Source: Lycocorax pyrrhopterus obiensis (lineage: Eukaryota; Chordata; Aves; Passeriformes; Paradisaeidae). From it: a stretch of 64,000 bases of DNA. Under the pieces are notes generated by a model. It did no database searches and had not been told where the DNA came from. It was given only the letters and a program-made list of their open reading frames with translations. This document shows positions 12,559-25,600 of the stretch, in pieces (position 1 is the first letter of the stretch; each line of letters opens with the position of its first letter). The stretch is from positions 131,945,431-132,009,430 of the forward strand of contig JACSVZ010000002.1 of NCBI GenBank assembly GCA_014706295.1, read 5' to 3'. The position numbers were made by a program, and so were the translations under genes.

Positions 12559-15500
12559 TTCCCCTGCCATTTGCTCTCAGCAGTGAGTAGGAAAGAGTCT
12601 GTTGCACTTCCTCACTGCCGGTAATGCAATAATTGGATAAACTATGAACGCGTGAATGAGCAAGACTGGACTGACAGCACAGCCTAAGAAGCTGACAAGT
12701 GATCAAAAAGAAACAGAGGAAGGCAAGAGCACGTACAGCCTTGAGAACAAGCCCTTGGGCACTCTAAGGATCCCTCTTTCTGTTTTTTCCCCAGGTGGGT
12801 TTGATGCAGTATTCAGCACCCTTAATTGCAGTAGAAGGACTCAGTAGCACAATCAGGGGTGCCTGGTCTACATGGAGAAATAAGACATAGGTTTTCCAAT
12901 GGTGCCGTGTCTTCTCAGTGTCCTCTGAAAACAGTCTGCTTCATCACCACTTTCTGGTGGTGGGCATTTGGGTTGACCCCTTGACGACAGCACATAACTG
13001 CCACAGTCATATCTGCATCTGTTTCTGGCTGGGTGCAGTAATGAAGTTTTCCAAAAACCAACATGCAAGATTTCAGCCAAGATATAGTCATGGGGAAACA
13101 GGAAAGAAAAATAGAAAGAACAAGAAAAAGCTTATTGCCAAACTTATCCATGCTGGCAGACTGTCCAGTTGACTTGATAATGGTATTTTTAATCTATATG
13201 AGGAAATAGTTCTCTCCCATATCCCCAGCACTGCTCTGGGTGATTTCCCACACTGAGCAGGATTACTGCAGATGGGGTGCACAGGCAAGGGGCAGGTTGC
13301 CTGTTCAAAACATGGGTGCACTGAAGGAGGAGTGAAGGAGGCTGGGTGCTACATGTGGTGCTCTCTGGCATCTGAAGGCTCAAAGCTGCCACCTTTCTGC
13401 CACCTGAAAGCGGTTATCCACCTCACCCAGCATACAGGGAAGTGGGAAGGCAGTGATTGAATTGAAGAGTTAAGCAGGACATGGGCTGGATGCTGCTGGT
13501 GGGGCAGAACCAAAGAGCACCAGCGCGGGTTGCCCTGTCTGTACGTTCTGTTTTCTCCTTTGAAGAGTACAGCCCATGCTGCCCCAGGTGAGAAGGACAG
13601 GATGAGGAGCAGTAGTGTTTTTTCTGGCAGTCCTGGAAACAAAATCAATGCACTGGTCTGACCCACTGCTTGCTATCTCCTGCACCTCCTCCAAGATCAC
13701 TGTCTTCCTTCTGGCACTGCATCATGTCTGGGAAGGGAAAAGTCAAACAGCTTCTCCTCCTTTGTTTCAGGGCACTGGGGGTGCCCAGGGCAGCACATGC
13801 TCAATCACTGCCAGTCCCAAAATTAGGCAGGTATCCATCACAATTGGGAAATCTCAGCTGCTTCAGCTGCTGGAATGGGAGTGTGTGCACAGACTTGGTC
13901 TTATCTGAGTCCTCGTACCGGGGCAGGCAGAAAGCTGCTCCCTGACACACGGTGGAATGGCAGAGATGGAGACCCGGCTCCCAGAGCCAGGTTCTAGGAG
14001 CCACGCAGAGGAAACCCTTCCAGAGTTTCTTGGATGGGCAGCTCACCTCAGTGCTCCCATTACCTCATCCTTTCATAAAAGGAACACATTTTTTGGCTGA
14101 AATTTTTCAGATTTTCTCAGCCTGAGGCAAATACCTGGTATGCAGAATTTTGGCCCCAACAGATGAAAATTAGCAAAGTTGAAAGAAAGAGAAACAGCGA
14201 TGCTTTAGTGGAAAGTGTTAGGCAATGTTAACACTCCACCGTAGTTCCAGCTGTGTTGCTCTCTGGTTTTGGATACAAACCCACAGGTCAACCCAGTGTT
14301 TAGTTGTGTTTCTAAACAGCCACAGACATTACTGGTACGAAGTTGTCAGTTTTGCCCTAGGACTGGATCTACAAGGAGATATGCAATTACAGAGATCTTA
14401 TCCTGCTTACCTACTGGCAATGTTTTTTGTCTCATTAAGACTTCTGAATGTAAATTTCAGGCTTTCTGTTTCCTGTGTCATTGTTCTACCCATTGAACTC
14501 ATTGGCAAAAGACAGATGTGTTTTACTTCATCTGGATTTTCCCAGCAGGCTTAAACACAGCTCAGCTGGGTCCTACCTGGCAGCAATGAATCCTCAGGTG
14601 GGACAGGTGCCCACCTCCCCAACATGGCCACTCATGGGCCAGCATGGACATATTCAGGTGTGCAACCTGAGGATGTCACAGGAAGGGTTTGTGGAGCGAG
14701 ACACAGCCAGGAAGAGCGGGAGGTCAGGTCTCTCTCTGCAGCTGATGTGCCAAGTCTCAGCCATGCCAGGATTTAAGCCTTCTGTATCCTATCCACAAAC
14801 ACCCAAAATGCCAAGTGCTCTGGCTTCTCAGCTGATCTGGGATCTCTCTGCTGGATGCAGCAGTGCAAGCCCTCGTTTGATGCAAGTGGGTACCAGTTCT
14901 GCAGCAGTCACATAGATTTAGGTCAGATACAAGCCTTGACTGATTTTATTGACGTACACTGGAGAGTGAAGCAGTTGCTGCTAAGTCAGCTTAAAAAAGT
15001 TAGAGCTAAGCTTCTGTCAGTGATCCCTGTGGCCTGCAGCAAGTTCCCAGCAGCACAGACCTTGCTGGGCTCCCTTAGCCCCACTGCTCAGCAGGCAGGG
15101 GCAAGTCAGGGACTCCAGTGCCTGGCACAGACCCCTGGTTGTAGCATGCACTTTACAACACCCATCCTCCATGAAACAGCCCAGAGAAGAAACATACTCT
15201 GGACTTTCAGAACCCACTGTGGGGTACTGCGCTCTTCCCAAGCCCACAGAGGCAGTGAGGGCACTCAAAATGGTGAAAGAAGACTCCCAAAGCAGGGCTC
15301 ATTTGAAAAGTGAAATCAAATTGGTCCATGGGGTTGATGCACCCAAGAATGAATGCCTATGGGGTGTCCTTCACCAGGGACTTCTTTCTGTAGTAAAGCT
15401 AGTCAAAAGCAGCATGCCTTTTGCTTGCTCATGTGCTGCTGGGTGTTTCACAGGCTCCAGGGAGGGAAAGTACAGCTCTAACTTATGCAAAGGCTAAAAA

Positions 15501-17719
15501 CACATTGCTAGATCATGTGGAGCTTATAAGCCTGAGTTTGCATTCCTAAAATACTTCAGTTTTAGTAACCCTTTGGAGAACAATTGAATTTAACTCCCTG
15601 TAGCAAAGACATGCCAGCTGTCACCTTGGGGTTTCATATTTGTGAAGCCCCATGCTTTTGAGTTAGGTTACTACGAAAAAAAGGTCAAGCATCCTCCTAG
15701 CAGATGGTTTCACAAGAGAAAACGTAAACAAACTGTGCAATCCAATATGAAGTAACACTGGTGTCCAGATACTGCCACTATTTCATCCCCTATGTAAAAA
15801 TTAGTGGGCTGGTATTATTTGTAAAGGAAGTCAAATGAGCTGATGCAAATAAAGGCTTTTTTAAAGAAAAAGGAAGCCTACATCATATCTACGCTTATAG
15901 CCTAGGTTCTAGACTAAGCCCCATCTTTTAACTATTTAGGATTCTGGCAATAGCTACCAGGAGAATTTTAAGCTGGTATGTAAACTCTTAAGCAAATGTC
16001 AGCAGTTCTAATACAGTGAAATAATTCTCTCATGACCAAGGACACATAGATATTAAAACCAACCCCAACTTTTCCACTGACTTCTCATTGCAGATAGGAC
16101 TAGAGAATTTCTTTACACCATATGTGTATTCTGAACTTCAGGTTAGGGCACAGACTGTGTCTGCTCACCTGTTAGAAAGAAACTGATTTGGGGAAGAGAC
16201 CACTAGGTTTGCACACAGGAGAGGGAGATAAGATTCCCAAAACATTTGTGTGACCTTGAATAAAATACTTTCTCTTCCTTTTCGCCAGGCTGTCTTTAAC
16301 CTGTGGGAAATGGCCTGGCCGCTGTACAGCAGCCAGCGTGGTCCAGTTCTGATGCAGTTATCCAACATTAAATCAAATAGTTACAAAATAATTATTAAAT
16401 CAATTATTCAGATCAAAAAACTATCCTGAAATACTGTGAGCATCTTCACCTCAGTTTCAGAGGAAGTGAGAGCTCAGCACCCTGCACTGTTGCATCCTGA
16501 AAGGAGGAAACCCTCTCATGGATAACATCTGGTCTCACACAAATGCCACCAAACACTGTGATTGTCACCTCTGCTTGCCATCTGGCACACAGCATAGGTG
16601 GCTTTACAGAGATAAGTAAGAACAAGACAAAGCACCTAAAGCCCATGGGCAGGCTGCAGCAATAGCTGGTTGTGGCATGGTCTGATGTGGGACACTCCCA
16701 GTCTTCCCAAAGCATGCAGAGCACTGTGCTCCATGGCAGAGGCATTCATTAGCCACATACAGGAAATCCCAGATCTGCCCACTGGGTTGACTGGGTTGTG
16801 TCTAACTTGCCTATCTTACACTCAAGTGCTTGAGTGGCAACATAATGGGCTATGATGAGGGGGTCCCACCAGCCATTCGACCAGCAGGAAACCCAGCACG
16901 CCCTTCCCTGCAGCATCCTTCTCCCCTGCAGAACACAGGAAATGGGCCAACAACCTCAAACTGGTGGTTTTCTGGGCAAAGAGTTGCTTGGTGATGTACA
17001 GATTTTTCTTGCCAAGAAATATTTTGGCATTTCCGGCTCTGGCAGTGACTTCAATGTTATCTAAAAATTAATTTCATACCTCTTCTAATTACTCTTGGCA
17101 AATTAAAAGTCAGCATTTAATACTGTTTGGCTCAAGGCCTGCTGCCCCACGCAGCTGCAGACACAGGTAACCATGGTGGCTGTGGTGCAAAACAATCTAC
17201 AGAACTTTTGTGAGTAACATTTCCATGAGGGATGAGTGGATGCAGAAGTCCTAAGTTCAACAGTGGCTATCTGTACCCTCTTAATGTTCAGCCAGTGTGC
17301 TTCATTTCAGCAAACAAAACATCTTCCTCACCAAAAAAAAATCCAGTGCGCAGAGATGTGCCTTCAGCAGCCTGAGCTTTCTGCACCTTCCTCTCACTCA
17401 GATTTGTCACCAGAAATGTATCTAAACTGCAGCTTTGGCTCTGACAAGCCCAAAGCCTTTCCTTCATTCTTTATTTGTTGAGGTAAGGGTACAGGGCTTG
17501 ATGTCTGCAGCCATGCTGGAGGTTTGTACCTCAGCCTCATCCCTGCCATGCTGTATGTGCTACCACAGGGTCCCAGCCAGACCACTGTGCCTGCCCCTGG
17601 ACCCTGCACTCCAGCAGCAGCAGATTTTATTTACACTCACTCATAACTTCAGAAGGCAGTTTCAAAGTTGGCACCCAAGGTACCTCATAAACCCTCCCAC
17701 TGTAAGAGAAGAGCAGGTT
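12559..17719. other. Unannotated region, no gene or repeat recognised
   Basis: No recognisable exon or interspersed repeat. Overlapping open frames around 14,475-15,500 reach about 150 codons (14,855-15,313) but have the composition of translated non-coding DNA. A strong polypyrimidine-plus-CAG acceptor-like motif ends at 12,795, and a minus-strand juxtaposed acceptor/donor motif lies at about 16,169; the latter is discussed as a finding. Confidence 0.55.
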
Positions 17720-18530
17720 GATTGATGAAATTGAATAGCCGCCAGTCTATGGGATCTGATGACATGCATCCTGGGGTCCTGAGGGAACTGGCTGATGTTG
17801 TTGCCAAGTCTCTCTCCACCACCTTTGAAAAGTCATGGTGATCAGACAAAGTCACTGGTGACTGGAAAATAAAGGGAAACATTGCTCTCATTTTTTAAAA
17901 GGGGAGAAAGGAAGATATGGGGAACTGACGACCAATTAGCCTCACCTCTGTGCCTGGCAAGATCATGGAGCAGATCCTCCTAGAAGATATCCTGAGGCAT
18001 ATAAAAGACAAGGCTTAGGGTTAGGTGAATTGAGGCAGCCAGCACAGCTTTACTAAGGGCAAATCGTGCATGACCAATCTGGTGGCCTTCTATGATGGAG
18101 TGATGGCAACAGTAGACAAGGGAAGATGGCATATGTCATCTATCTGCACTCTGTAAGGCCTTTAATATGGTCCCACATGGCATCCTTATTTTCCAATTGG
18201 ATAGACATGAATTCGATTGATAGACTATTCAGTGGATAAAGAGATGGATGGATGGATGGATGGATGGATGGATGGATGGATGCAGCCAGAGTGTTTTGGT
18301 CAATGACTCTATGTCTAGGTGGAAACCAGTGACAAGCGGTGTCCCTCAGGGCTCTGTCTTTGGACCAGTGCTCTTCAATATCTTCATCAGTGAGTGCAGA
18401 CTGGGAGAAGAAGTCACTGAGAGCAGCCCTGTGGAGAAGGACTTGAGGGTTGTTGTGGATGAAAAGCTGGGCGTGAGCTAGCAATGTGTGCCTGCAGCAG
18501 AGAAGGCCTATTGTACCCTCGGCTGCATCA
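17720..18530 (+). mobile_element. CR1 LINE, host copy, 5' part (RT region, dead)
   Basis: This is the upstream half of a CR1 element that continues at about 19,036. Broken plus-strand frames give peptides typical of the CR1 ORF2 reverse transcriptase: [16 protein letters not shown] near 17,770, RPISLTSVPGKIMEQILLE near 17,935, [15 protein letters not shown] near 18,050, and VTSGVPQGSVFGPVLFNIFI near 18,340. After FNIFIS at about 18,390 the sequence jumps to VEKDLRVVVDEKLG near 18,435. About 80-90 codons are therefore missing, including the segment that should carry the catalytic FADD motif. Several stops and frameshifts are present. The copy ends mid-ORF at GGCTGCATCA (18,521-18,530), where a second CR1 begins. 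It is a molecular fossil with no expected activity. Family assignment is very secure; the exact 5' limit is approximate. Confidence 0.93.
18243..18282. repeat. (GATG)10 microsatellite inside a CR1
   Basis: Ten perfect GATG units (40 nt) lie inside the CR1 reverse-transcriptase region. They occupy the place where related elements encode a W-L-D-G-like stretch whose codons contain TGGATGG, and CR1 sequence (CCAGAGTG...GTCAATGAC) resumes directly afterwards. The array therefore most likely grew in place by slippage. Ten uninterrupted units suggest it may be polymorphic. Confidence 0.97.
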
Positions 18531-19035
18531 GCCCATTACAGGATGAGGATGGTCACCTCATGAACTGGGACAGAGACAAGGCAGAGGTGTTTGATGCATT
18601 CTTTTCCTCTGTTTTCAACATGGATGGTGGGCCAAGGGGGTATCAGTGCCCTGGGCTGGAGGATCACAAGTGTGAGAATAACTCCCAGTTGACCCTTGTC
18701 ACAGTCTACAACTTCCTCATGAGGGGAAGAGGAGGAGCAGGCACTGATCTCGTCTCTGTGGTAACCAGTGACAGGACCCAAGGGAATGGCCTGAAGCTGT
18801 GTCAGGGGAGGTTTAGGCTGGATATTAGAAAAAGATTCTTCACCCGGAGGGTGGTTGGGCACTGGAACAGCTCCCTGGGAAAGTGGTCACAGCACCAAAC
18901 CTGACAGAGTTCAAGGAGCGTTTGGACGATGCTCTTGGGTACATGGTGTGACTCCTGCGGATAGTGTTGAGCAGGGCCAGGAGCTGGACTTGATGATCCT
19001 TGTGGGTCCCTTCCAACTCATTCTATGATTCTGTG
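18531..19035 (+). mobile_element. CR1 LINE, second copy nested in the first
   Basis: This second CR1 copy lies in the same orientation and interrupts the copy at 17,720-19,626. Its 5' part (to about 18,715) encodes the linker ahead of the RT domain, recognisable as EDGHLMNWDRDKAEVFDAFF near 18,545. It then jumps to the C-terminal region, with DLVSVVTSDRTQGNG near 18,750 and [20 protein letters not shown] near 18,805, so the whole RT is deleted. It ends with an intact CR1 3' terminus: the CCTTGTGGGTCCCTTCCAAC signature and ATTCTATGATTCTGTG. As usual for CR1, no clear target-site duplication is seen. The tail subfamily resembles that of the 4,565-4,657 fragment. Confidence 0.9.
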
Positions 19036-19626
19036 AAAAGAGAGATGGCCAACAGGTTGAGGGAGGTGATTTTCCACCTATTGTCTGCCTTCATGAGACT
19101 GATCTGGAGTGCTACATCCACACCTGGGGTCCCCAACACAAGAAAGATGTGGACTTGTTGAAGTAGCTCCAGAGGAGAGCCAGAAAGATGCTCAGAGGGC
19201 TGGAGCACCTCTCCTGTGAAGACAGGCTGAGAAAGCTGGAGTTGTTCAGACTGGAAAAGAGAAGACTCTGGGGAGACCTTACTGCAGCTTTCCAGTACCT
19301 AAAGGGGCTTATAAAAAAGAGGGAGAGGGACTCTTTATACGGGCAGAGAGAGGCAGGACAAGGAACAATGGTTTTAAACCGAGAGAGGTCAGGTTTACAT
19401 TAGATGTTAGGAAGTAATTTTTTGCTGTGCAAGGGATCAGGCACTGGCACAGGTTGCCCAGAGAAGATGTGGATGCCCCATCCCTGGAAGTGTTCAAGGC
19501 CAGGTTGGATGGGGCCCTGAGCAAATGGACTAGTGGAAGGAGTCCCTGCCCATGGCAGGGGGGTTGCAACTATGTTATCTTTAAGATCTCTTTCAACCTG
19601 AACCGTTCTGTGATTCTGTGATTTTA
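19036..19626 (+). mobile_element. CR1 LINE, host copy, 3' part
   Basis: This is the downstream half of the CR1 copy begun at 17,720. It resumes at the ORF2 position where the first half stops: GCI at 18,521-18,530 is followed here by KREMANRLREVI, as expected for CR1. Further ORF2 C-terminal peptides are [20 protein letters not shown] near 19,225, HWHRLPREDVDAPSLEVFKA near 19,440 and LDGALSKW near 19,505. The 3' UTR ends with a CTTTCAACCTGAACCGTTCTG block and TGATTCTGTGATTTTAT. Frameshifts and stops make it non-functional. Confidence 0.93.
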
Positions 19627-22600
19627 TAATGAGGAGTGCTGAGACTCATGTCCATAACAGAATGTTTTTCACAGGCTTTTAGAAAATGGTTGGCCCTATA
19701 GACTCTCAGGCCACATGGAAGGAACTGCAAGCACTCTTGTTCTGGGAAGCTATAGGTTTGTATTCTCCATTGCTCCCACTCCTCCTTTCCCTCTGCTGCC
19801 CATTATCATGAATCCAGTGCACCTTTGTGCAATAGCATCCTTCATAAGAGAAGTCAAAATGTGTGGCAGAACACAGCTGCATAAATTTAATTATGTTCTT
19901 CTGTCACCACACTTCAGTCAAACTGAGGGAAACTGAGCATTAGACAAATCTATTGATTTCAAATGTTATTTGAAGGATGATTTTTTGAACCATAAAGAAT
20001 TTTATTAACTTCTGCCATTCCTATAAAAGCATTATAATTCAGTGCACATCACTCAGCTAAGAAAATAATATTGCATCTCTATGGCAACCTGCAATGAACA
20101 ACATATTGACCATCTCCAAAGACACAGGGAATTGCATTATTCCTGTATCATAATGGTTTCTACTTAGAGCATGTCTTGTGCTTATAAATCTTTAGGATTA
20201 AAAAATAAAATAAAACTAAGAATTATGAATCATCAAGCTTCCAGCAAAATGTTTGATGCAAGAAGCGTTAATTTTACTTCCTGTAGCTCCTTCTTTTCAC
20301 AGAAGTGTAACTTCATTCATGCTGCCAACATTTCTCTACACAATTCCCAAGGAAAATACAAAGTCAATGACACTATGTGCAGTCTTGATGAAAGCAGGAA
20401 AATAAGGCCAACTGCTTCTCTGCCCCTTTCATGTCTGATCATTTACCCTGTTCACATCTCCTCAGCTGTTACAACACTGCACCATCACATCAGATGTTCC
20501 TTTATTCCTCAGAGCTTAGCTCAACAAAAGCGAGAAAGTATGCATTTCAAAAAATGAGATGGGTCTGGTACAAACTAGAAAAAAACACAGAGGACACTGT
20601 AAAGGAAAAGGTTGCAGAGCATGAGTAGGGCACAAAGACGAGTTGTAGGGAAATGTGGCTGCTCTGCTGGAGAAGGGCAGCATGCAAAAAGAAGAGCAGG
20701 CAGAGAGCAACACGCTGGGAAAGGCAGACACTGATAACACAGCAGTGGAGATCCATCTCCAAAGTCCTTTAAATGGTTTTCAGAAGGTTCACGGCAGGCT
20801 GACAGTGGAGAGGTGCTCACTGATTCTCTCATAATAACATCTTTCAACAATATTGGGACTCTTTGGCCAGACATGATGACATTGTACTCACTTTGCCTGG
20901 TTGTAAAATTGTAGCCTTGTTAAAGGCAGCACAGTTTTCTCCAGCTCCTTGCACATGCGCCTCAATAAAGCTTCAAGCTTTAGGGCACAATTCCCTGCCA
21001 AGTAATGAAAGCTAGAAAGACTCCTTCTTGGAGAACAGATTATTCCACTTCTGACTATTTCACGGTTTTTCTAATTTCTCAGAAGAGTGTCAACCCAGGA
21101 GAGGTGGTGCTGGAATAGGAAGACTGCAATTTGTGTGTATAGCATGTTCCCTCCCCTTTCCTGTCGTTTCTGCATAGGAAAATTCAGTGGTTCTGGCCAC
21201 ATTTAAAATGTTATGCTGCAGAATGCTCCCCAGCAAAATCAAGAGGCAAAGAGCACCAAATGATACTTTTAAAAAAACACTTGGCAATGCTGAAAAGTAG
21301 TCACATGCAGTATAATTATGTGCCTTCAAATCCGTATCCATGACAGAGTGCTTGTTGCTGCGTCCAGTCGGCAGAGCACAGAAAGAGCCTCTGGAGCTGG
21401 CAGCAGCAGCAGGCAGAGCCACGGGCAGCTCAGCCCTGCCAGCACCAATACTGCCAGACAACTGAGGAGAAAAGCTCTGTATTAAAATTGAGGAAAACTT
21501 CTGCTCTGTATCAGTTTGATTTGATAGTTGATTTAACGTCTTTGTGCTCACCCAGCACCCAGTGGCTGAGTTTTGTATTCCATATTCTCAGAGAGCAGAT
21601 GACCTACTTTTCTTGTATTATTATTCCTGGTTTCAGCAGCCTGCCTCCCTGGGAGCGGAGGAGGAGTGCTGGTGGTGTGTTTGTGGAGATATACAGCTGG
21701 GACTTGGTTGGTGAGTGATTTGGAGAGAAAAGAGGTAAAGCTTTCAGTATGGTTTCATGGGAGGTGAAAATGTATTCAGCCTGCAACACCGAACCCTGCA
21801 ATGGGGAAGTCTGTTTACAGAGGGGATTGATACAAAAATGAGCAAGGTGTAAAGTCAGTAAACTTCCTGGCAGAGATGGGGTGGAGGAGAATGTGTGAAG
21901 GGTGGGAGGAGTAGAGTGAGGCGTGGCAAGTGGGGAGGGTGGTTTGACCATGGGTGTCCAGGAGGAAGATGCACAGGTGCATCCAGAGCCCCTTCCAGAG
22001 CCCCTAGTTGTTTACAGGGAGTGGGGTTTTTGACCCCAGAGAACAGCAGAGACCCCCCAAAAGAGCAGAGAGAGGTTGTTTTTGGAGAAAGGACGTAAGG
22101 AGGGATGATGGCAAATGTGTTAAGTGAAAGGGGGAAAGGATGGGATAAGAAAGAAAGGGACAATATGCCTGAAAATTAAATTTTTGCCAGTGTAGGAAGG
22201 TGAGTAGTTCAAATTCCCCTCCTATGCAAATGAGCAATCCTTGCTGATTTTGGGTAAACATGACTTAAAAGGACCTGTGCTTGAAGGCCTGTTGTAGCTG
22301 AGACCTTTTTGCATGAGAGCAAGGCTTCATCCCACCTGCATGAAAGATGCAGTCAAAATTGTCTTATAGGATCCAAAAACCCAAACCAAGGAACTGCCTC
22401 CTAAACACAGATCACACACCAGCAGGTGAGAAATGTCTTAGGTAAAGGCAGGACTTTTGCAGTCAGAGAGCAGCATCAGGAGGTTAGGCAAGGGAAGGAG
22501 AAGACTTGGGAATGTATCTCAGACAGAAAACAAAATAAAGCATATTTAGGATGAAGAGCTGTCTGGGATAGGAGTAGGGCCTGGGAGCAGGAGCAATAAA

Positions 22601-25600
22601 ACTGACCTCTGTTTCAGCCTCTATTCCTACTTCATTTGGGAAAAAACAAACCATGTGTATGTTCTTTGCAAGTAAACATTTGCATCAAATGCTTAAATCC
22701 ATCATTTTAGTTGCCTGACAGAGCAGAGCCCAAACAGCAGCCAACTTTATTGGCCAAAGCAAACAATAAATTATTCTTCTTTGTAGTGCATACGCATAGC
22801 CTTTCCCACAGCCCTTTGGGCAGTCTAGGGAAAGGCTTTTGCTGCTGCTGTAAGTGAAGAAAGGTGCTTCCAACCAACCCCAGAGTCAGCCAGGTGTAGA
22901 AGTCAGGGCTTTGCTCTGGATCAGGAGAAGCTCATGACCTGCAGGAAGCTGTGTATTCCCTGATGGCCATCAGTTCCTTTCCTGTGTTTTCAGTATTTGC
23001 ACATTGAAATGCATTGGCATTCATGAGATTTGATGAAAATAATTCCAATTAATACAGCATCCAATGGTAAGGAATGCTTCTCTGTAAAGGTCTAGTTTGA
23101 CACTCCACCTTAGCTTTTCCAATACAGCTAGAGAAAGTGTCTGAAAAATTATATAAGCAATTGTAATTGAAAGATCCTTAGTCTAACACTTTCTTCCAAT
23201 GCTGGTCTCTTAGAGCATGGGCAGGTCAATAGGCCCTGACAGAAAACAGCACTTAAATATGTATTACCTCACACATTTTATGTACAACTTCTTGAGCAGT
23301 ATGAGAGCTGATTACAGCTATTAGAAAAACACAAAATAATGATGCACATAGCAATGGCAAAACCTTGTCTGAATGTTTTCCTTCTCTTAGAAATGGCTTT
23401 TCTAGGTCTCAGAGCAAGAAATCAAATTACGTTATTGCTAGAGAGCAGGGAGAGAGAATGCTTGGAGCAAGACAAAGGGTAAATGGCCATTTGTTTCCAT
23501 GCCATCCACTGAGCAGGTGGAAAACCCAAAATATCCACTGAAGCGGAAAGGCAAGAGATGTATTGTGTCTCTACTTTATTGCTTAAACACTTTCATGCTA
23601 ATGAACCCCAGATGACAAGCAGTGCAGATAATTCATGAGTGAATTGATTGCTTACGACCCTTCAACACCAGGGAGGCATCAGCACTGCTCTCTGGAAAGC
23701 TCACCATAAGTTGCAATCTCCAGAGACCAATAAACACTTTGGCAAAATTTAAGATAAGACATTTCACGTAATTAACAGGCAGAGAAAATGTCACCAGCTT
23801 CTCACCTACCCAGAAATTTGTCACGAACAGTCAGTTTCATGTCTTGATTTACTGAAGAGGGGTCCAAAAAATGTATTAAGGCATTCTGTATTTCTGCCCG
23901 CCCCCCCCCACAGGAAAACTCCTCGTTAAGAAACCAGAGGACAGCATCTTTGACTAACCACACTTTCAAAGCAGCCATTGATTTAGGTTCCCCACAGGAG
24001 CAACTCCGGCTGCTTGCTGTTTATCATCCTGCAAGGAGCTGATGCCTGTTGCCCTGAGCTACAAAAAAACGCCAATGAGAATTAATTTGACATCAAAAGA
24101 AGAAGAGCCAAGCCATATAAGCCTTCATCAAAGGAGTAAAGCAAACGTGTAATTGGGTGCTCAGAGTGAGTTAGGTTTCTGCTCACTCACCACAACGCTG
24201 CAGTGGATAGATCTGCTCATGTACACAGCCCTGGAGCGACCAGCACGGGGGGGTTCCTACCTCCCCCCTTCTCATTTCCTTATTTCTCCCCAAACAGAAG
24301 CAACACAACCCTCACGGTGTCTGCATTGCTATTTGTGGCTCAGCCTCCTTAAGGTTCCTAATCAGTGGGAATAGTTAGTGTGAACACTAAAAGCCCTTCG
24401 GTGGGAATAAAGGGACAACCCCACATCTCCTAGCACAGAGCAGAAGCTCATTATCTTGGATGAATTCTCTATAAATTGTGGAAGCATATTCAGCATATGG
24501 CCTTTTTCTGCTTTTGTCCCCAAACAGAGAGCAAAAAACCATATTTTTGTTGATAATTTTCTCATATAAATCTGGTGGAAGTAAGAACATTTTTTTAATG
24601 AACTGTGTATTCTGCATCTGTGTTTCATGCGTTAAAGAGAAAATTCAATCATTTCAGTGTAATTGTTTTATTTACACCAGTTTAACCAGAAAATAAATGG
24701 CTACAATAATCTTCTTCTGAGTAAGAAATTATGCAGTTCACACCAGGAGGGTAATCAGCAATGAAAAAAGTTATATTTTCCTGACAAAGCTGGGAATTCA
24801 TGAATGCTCCCATGATGTGCAAGAAACCAAACATTGAAATTGCCTCAAGTCACTTCACATGACAAAATAACAATATTTTATTCATCTTCCCCTTTGTCTT
24901 TTCACTTCAAACGAGTGCAGACCGGATGATTAACTTGCATTCAAAAGTCTGGCCTCAGAAACAGAAGAGTCTTCATTCCAAATAAGCCCAGCACTGGGAG
25001 ATCTCAGGGATGCACATCAGTTCTCTTGTAGGATTTGAAGTAGAAAAATTGCTGAAGATGCTCAGTGAGAGGGAATCTGAATGTCAGTTGTGTCTTGTCA
25101 TTTGATAAATTTGATAAAAGAAGGATTTGATTAGACGCCACATAATAACAGTTTGTCTAATTAACGTGCCTGGGGGGAAGCAAGCATGGCCAGAGCAGCA
25201 CTGAGAGATGCCCGATGCCCGTAGGTGTGGTGACTTGTTCTCAACCCAACCCCCCATTTCCGTACTCCCCGTAGAGCGCGTACCCGACAACTCCCTCGCT
25301 TTTCAAATCACCTTCCAAAACAGCCACTAAGTAGGTGCTCATGTCTAGTGCTGCAAACCCTTCCTGTGACTTTGGAATGGCACCCAAGCATTTCCTGGGA
25401 TGCACCAAAGGGACTCCAGGCTGGGCAAGAGGGAGAATTCCAGAACTAGAGCTGTGGGGATAGCTCCATGACTGTATTTGACTTAGTATAGAGGTATGAG
25501 GAGTATTCTCTTCTGGGTCTTTTCTTTTTTCTCTAGAAATTATGTCATCTACCTATGAAGGACCTGTGCAGTGAGGCAGGGATTAACTAAAATAACCTAC

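Noticed and set aside
21184..21230. CAGTGGTTCTGG as a hAT/Charlie transposon terminal repeat
   Set aside because: Only about 10 nt match the terminal-repeat style, with no matching opposite end or 8-bp target duplication.
21870..21960. G-rich stretch as a G-quadruplex regulatory element
   Set aside because: The G runs are separated by long loops. Only weak folding potential and no supporting context.
23570..23610. TTATTGCTTAA near 23,579 resembling the start of the miR-137 mature sequence
   Set aside because: Similarity stops after about 11 nt and no hairpin precursor surrounds it.
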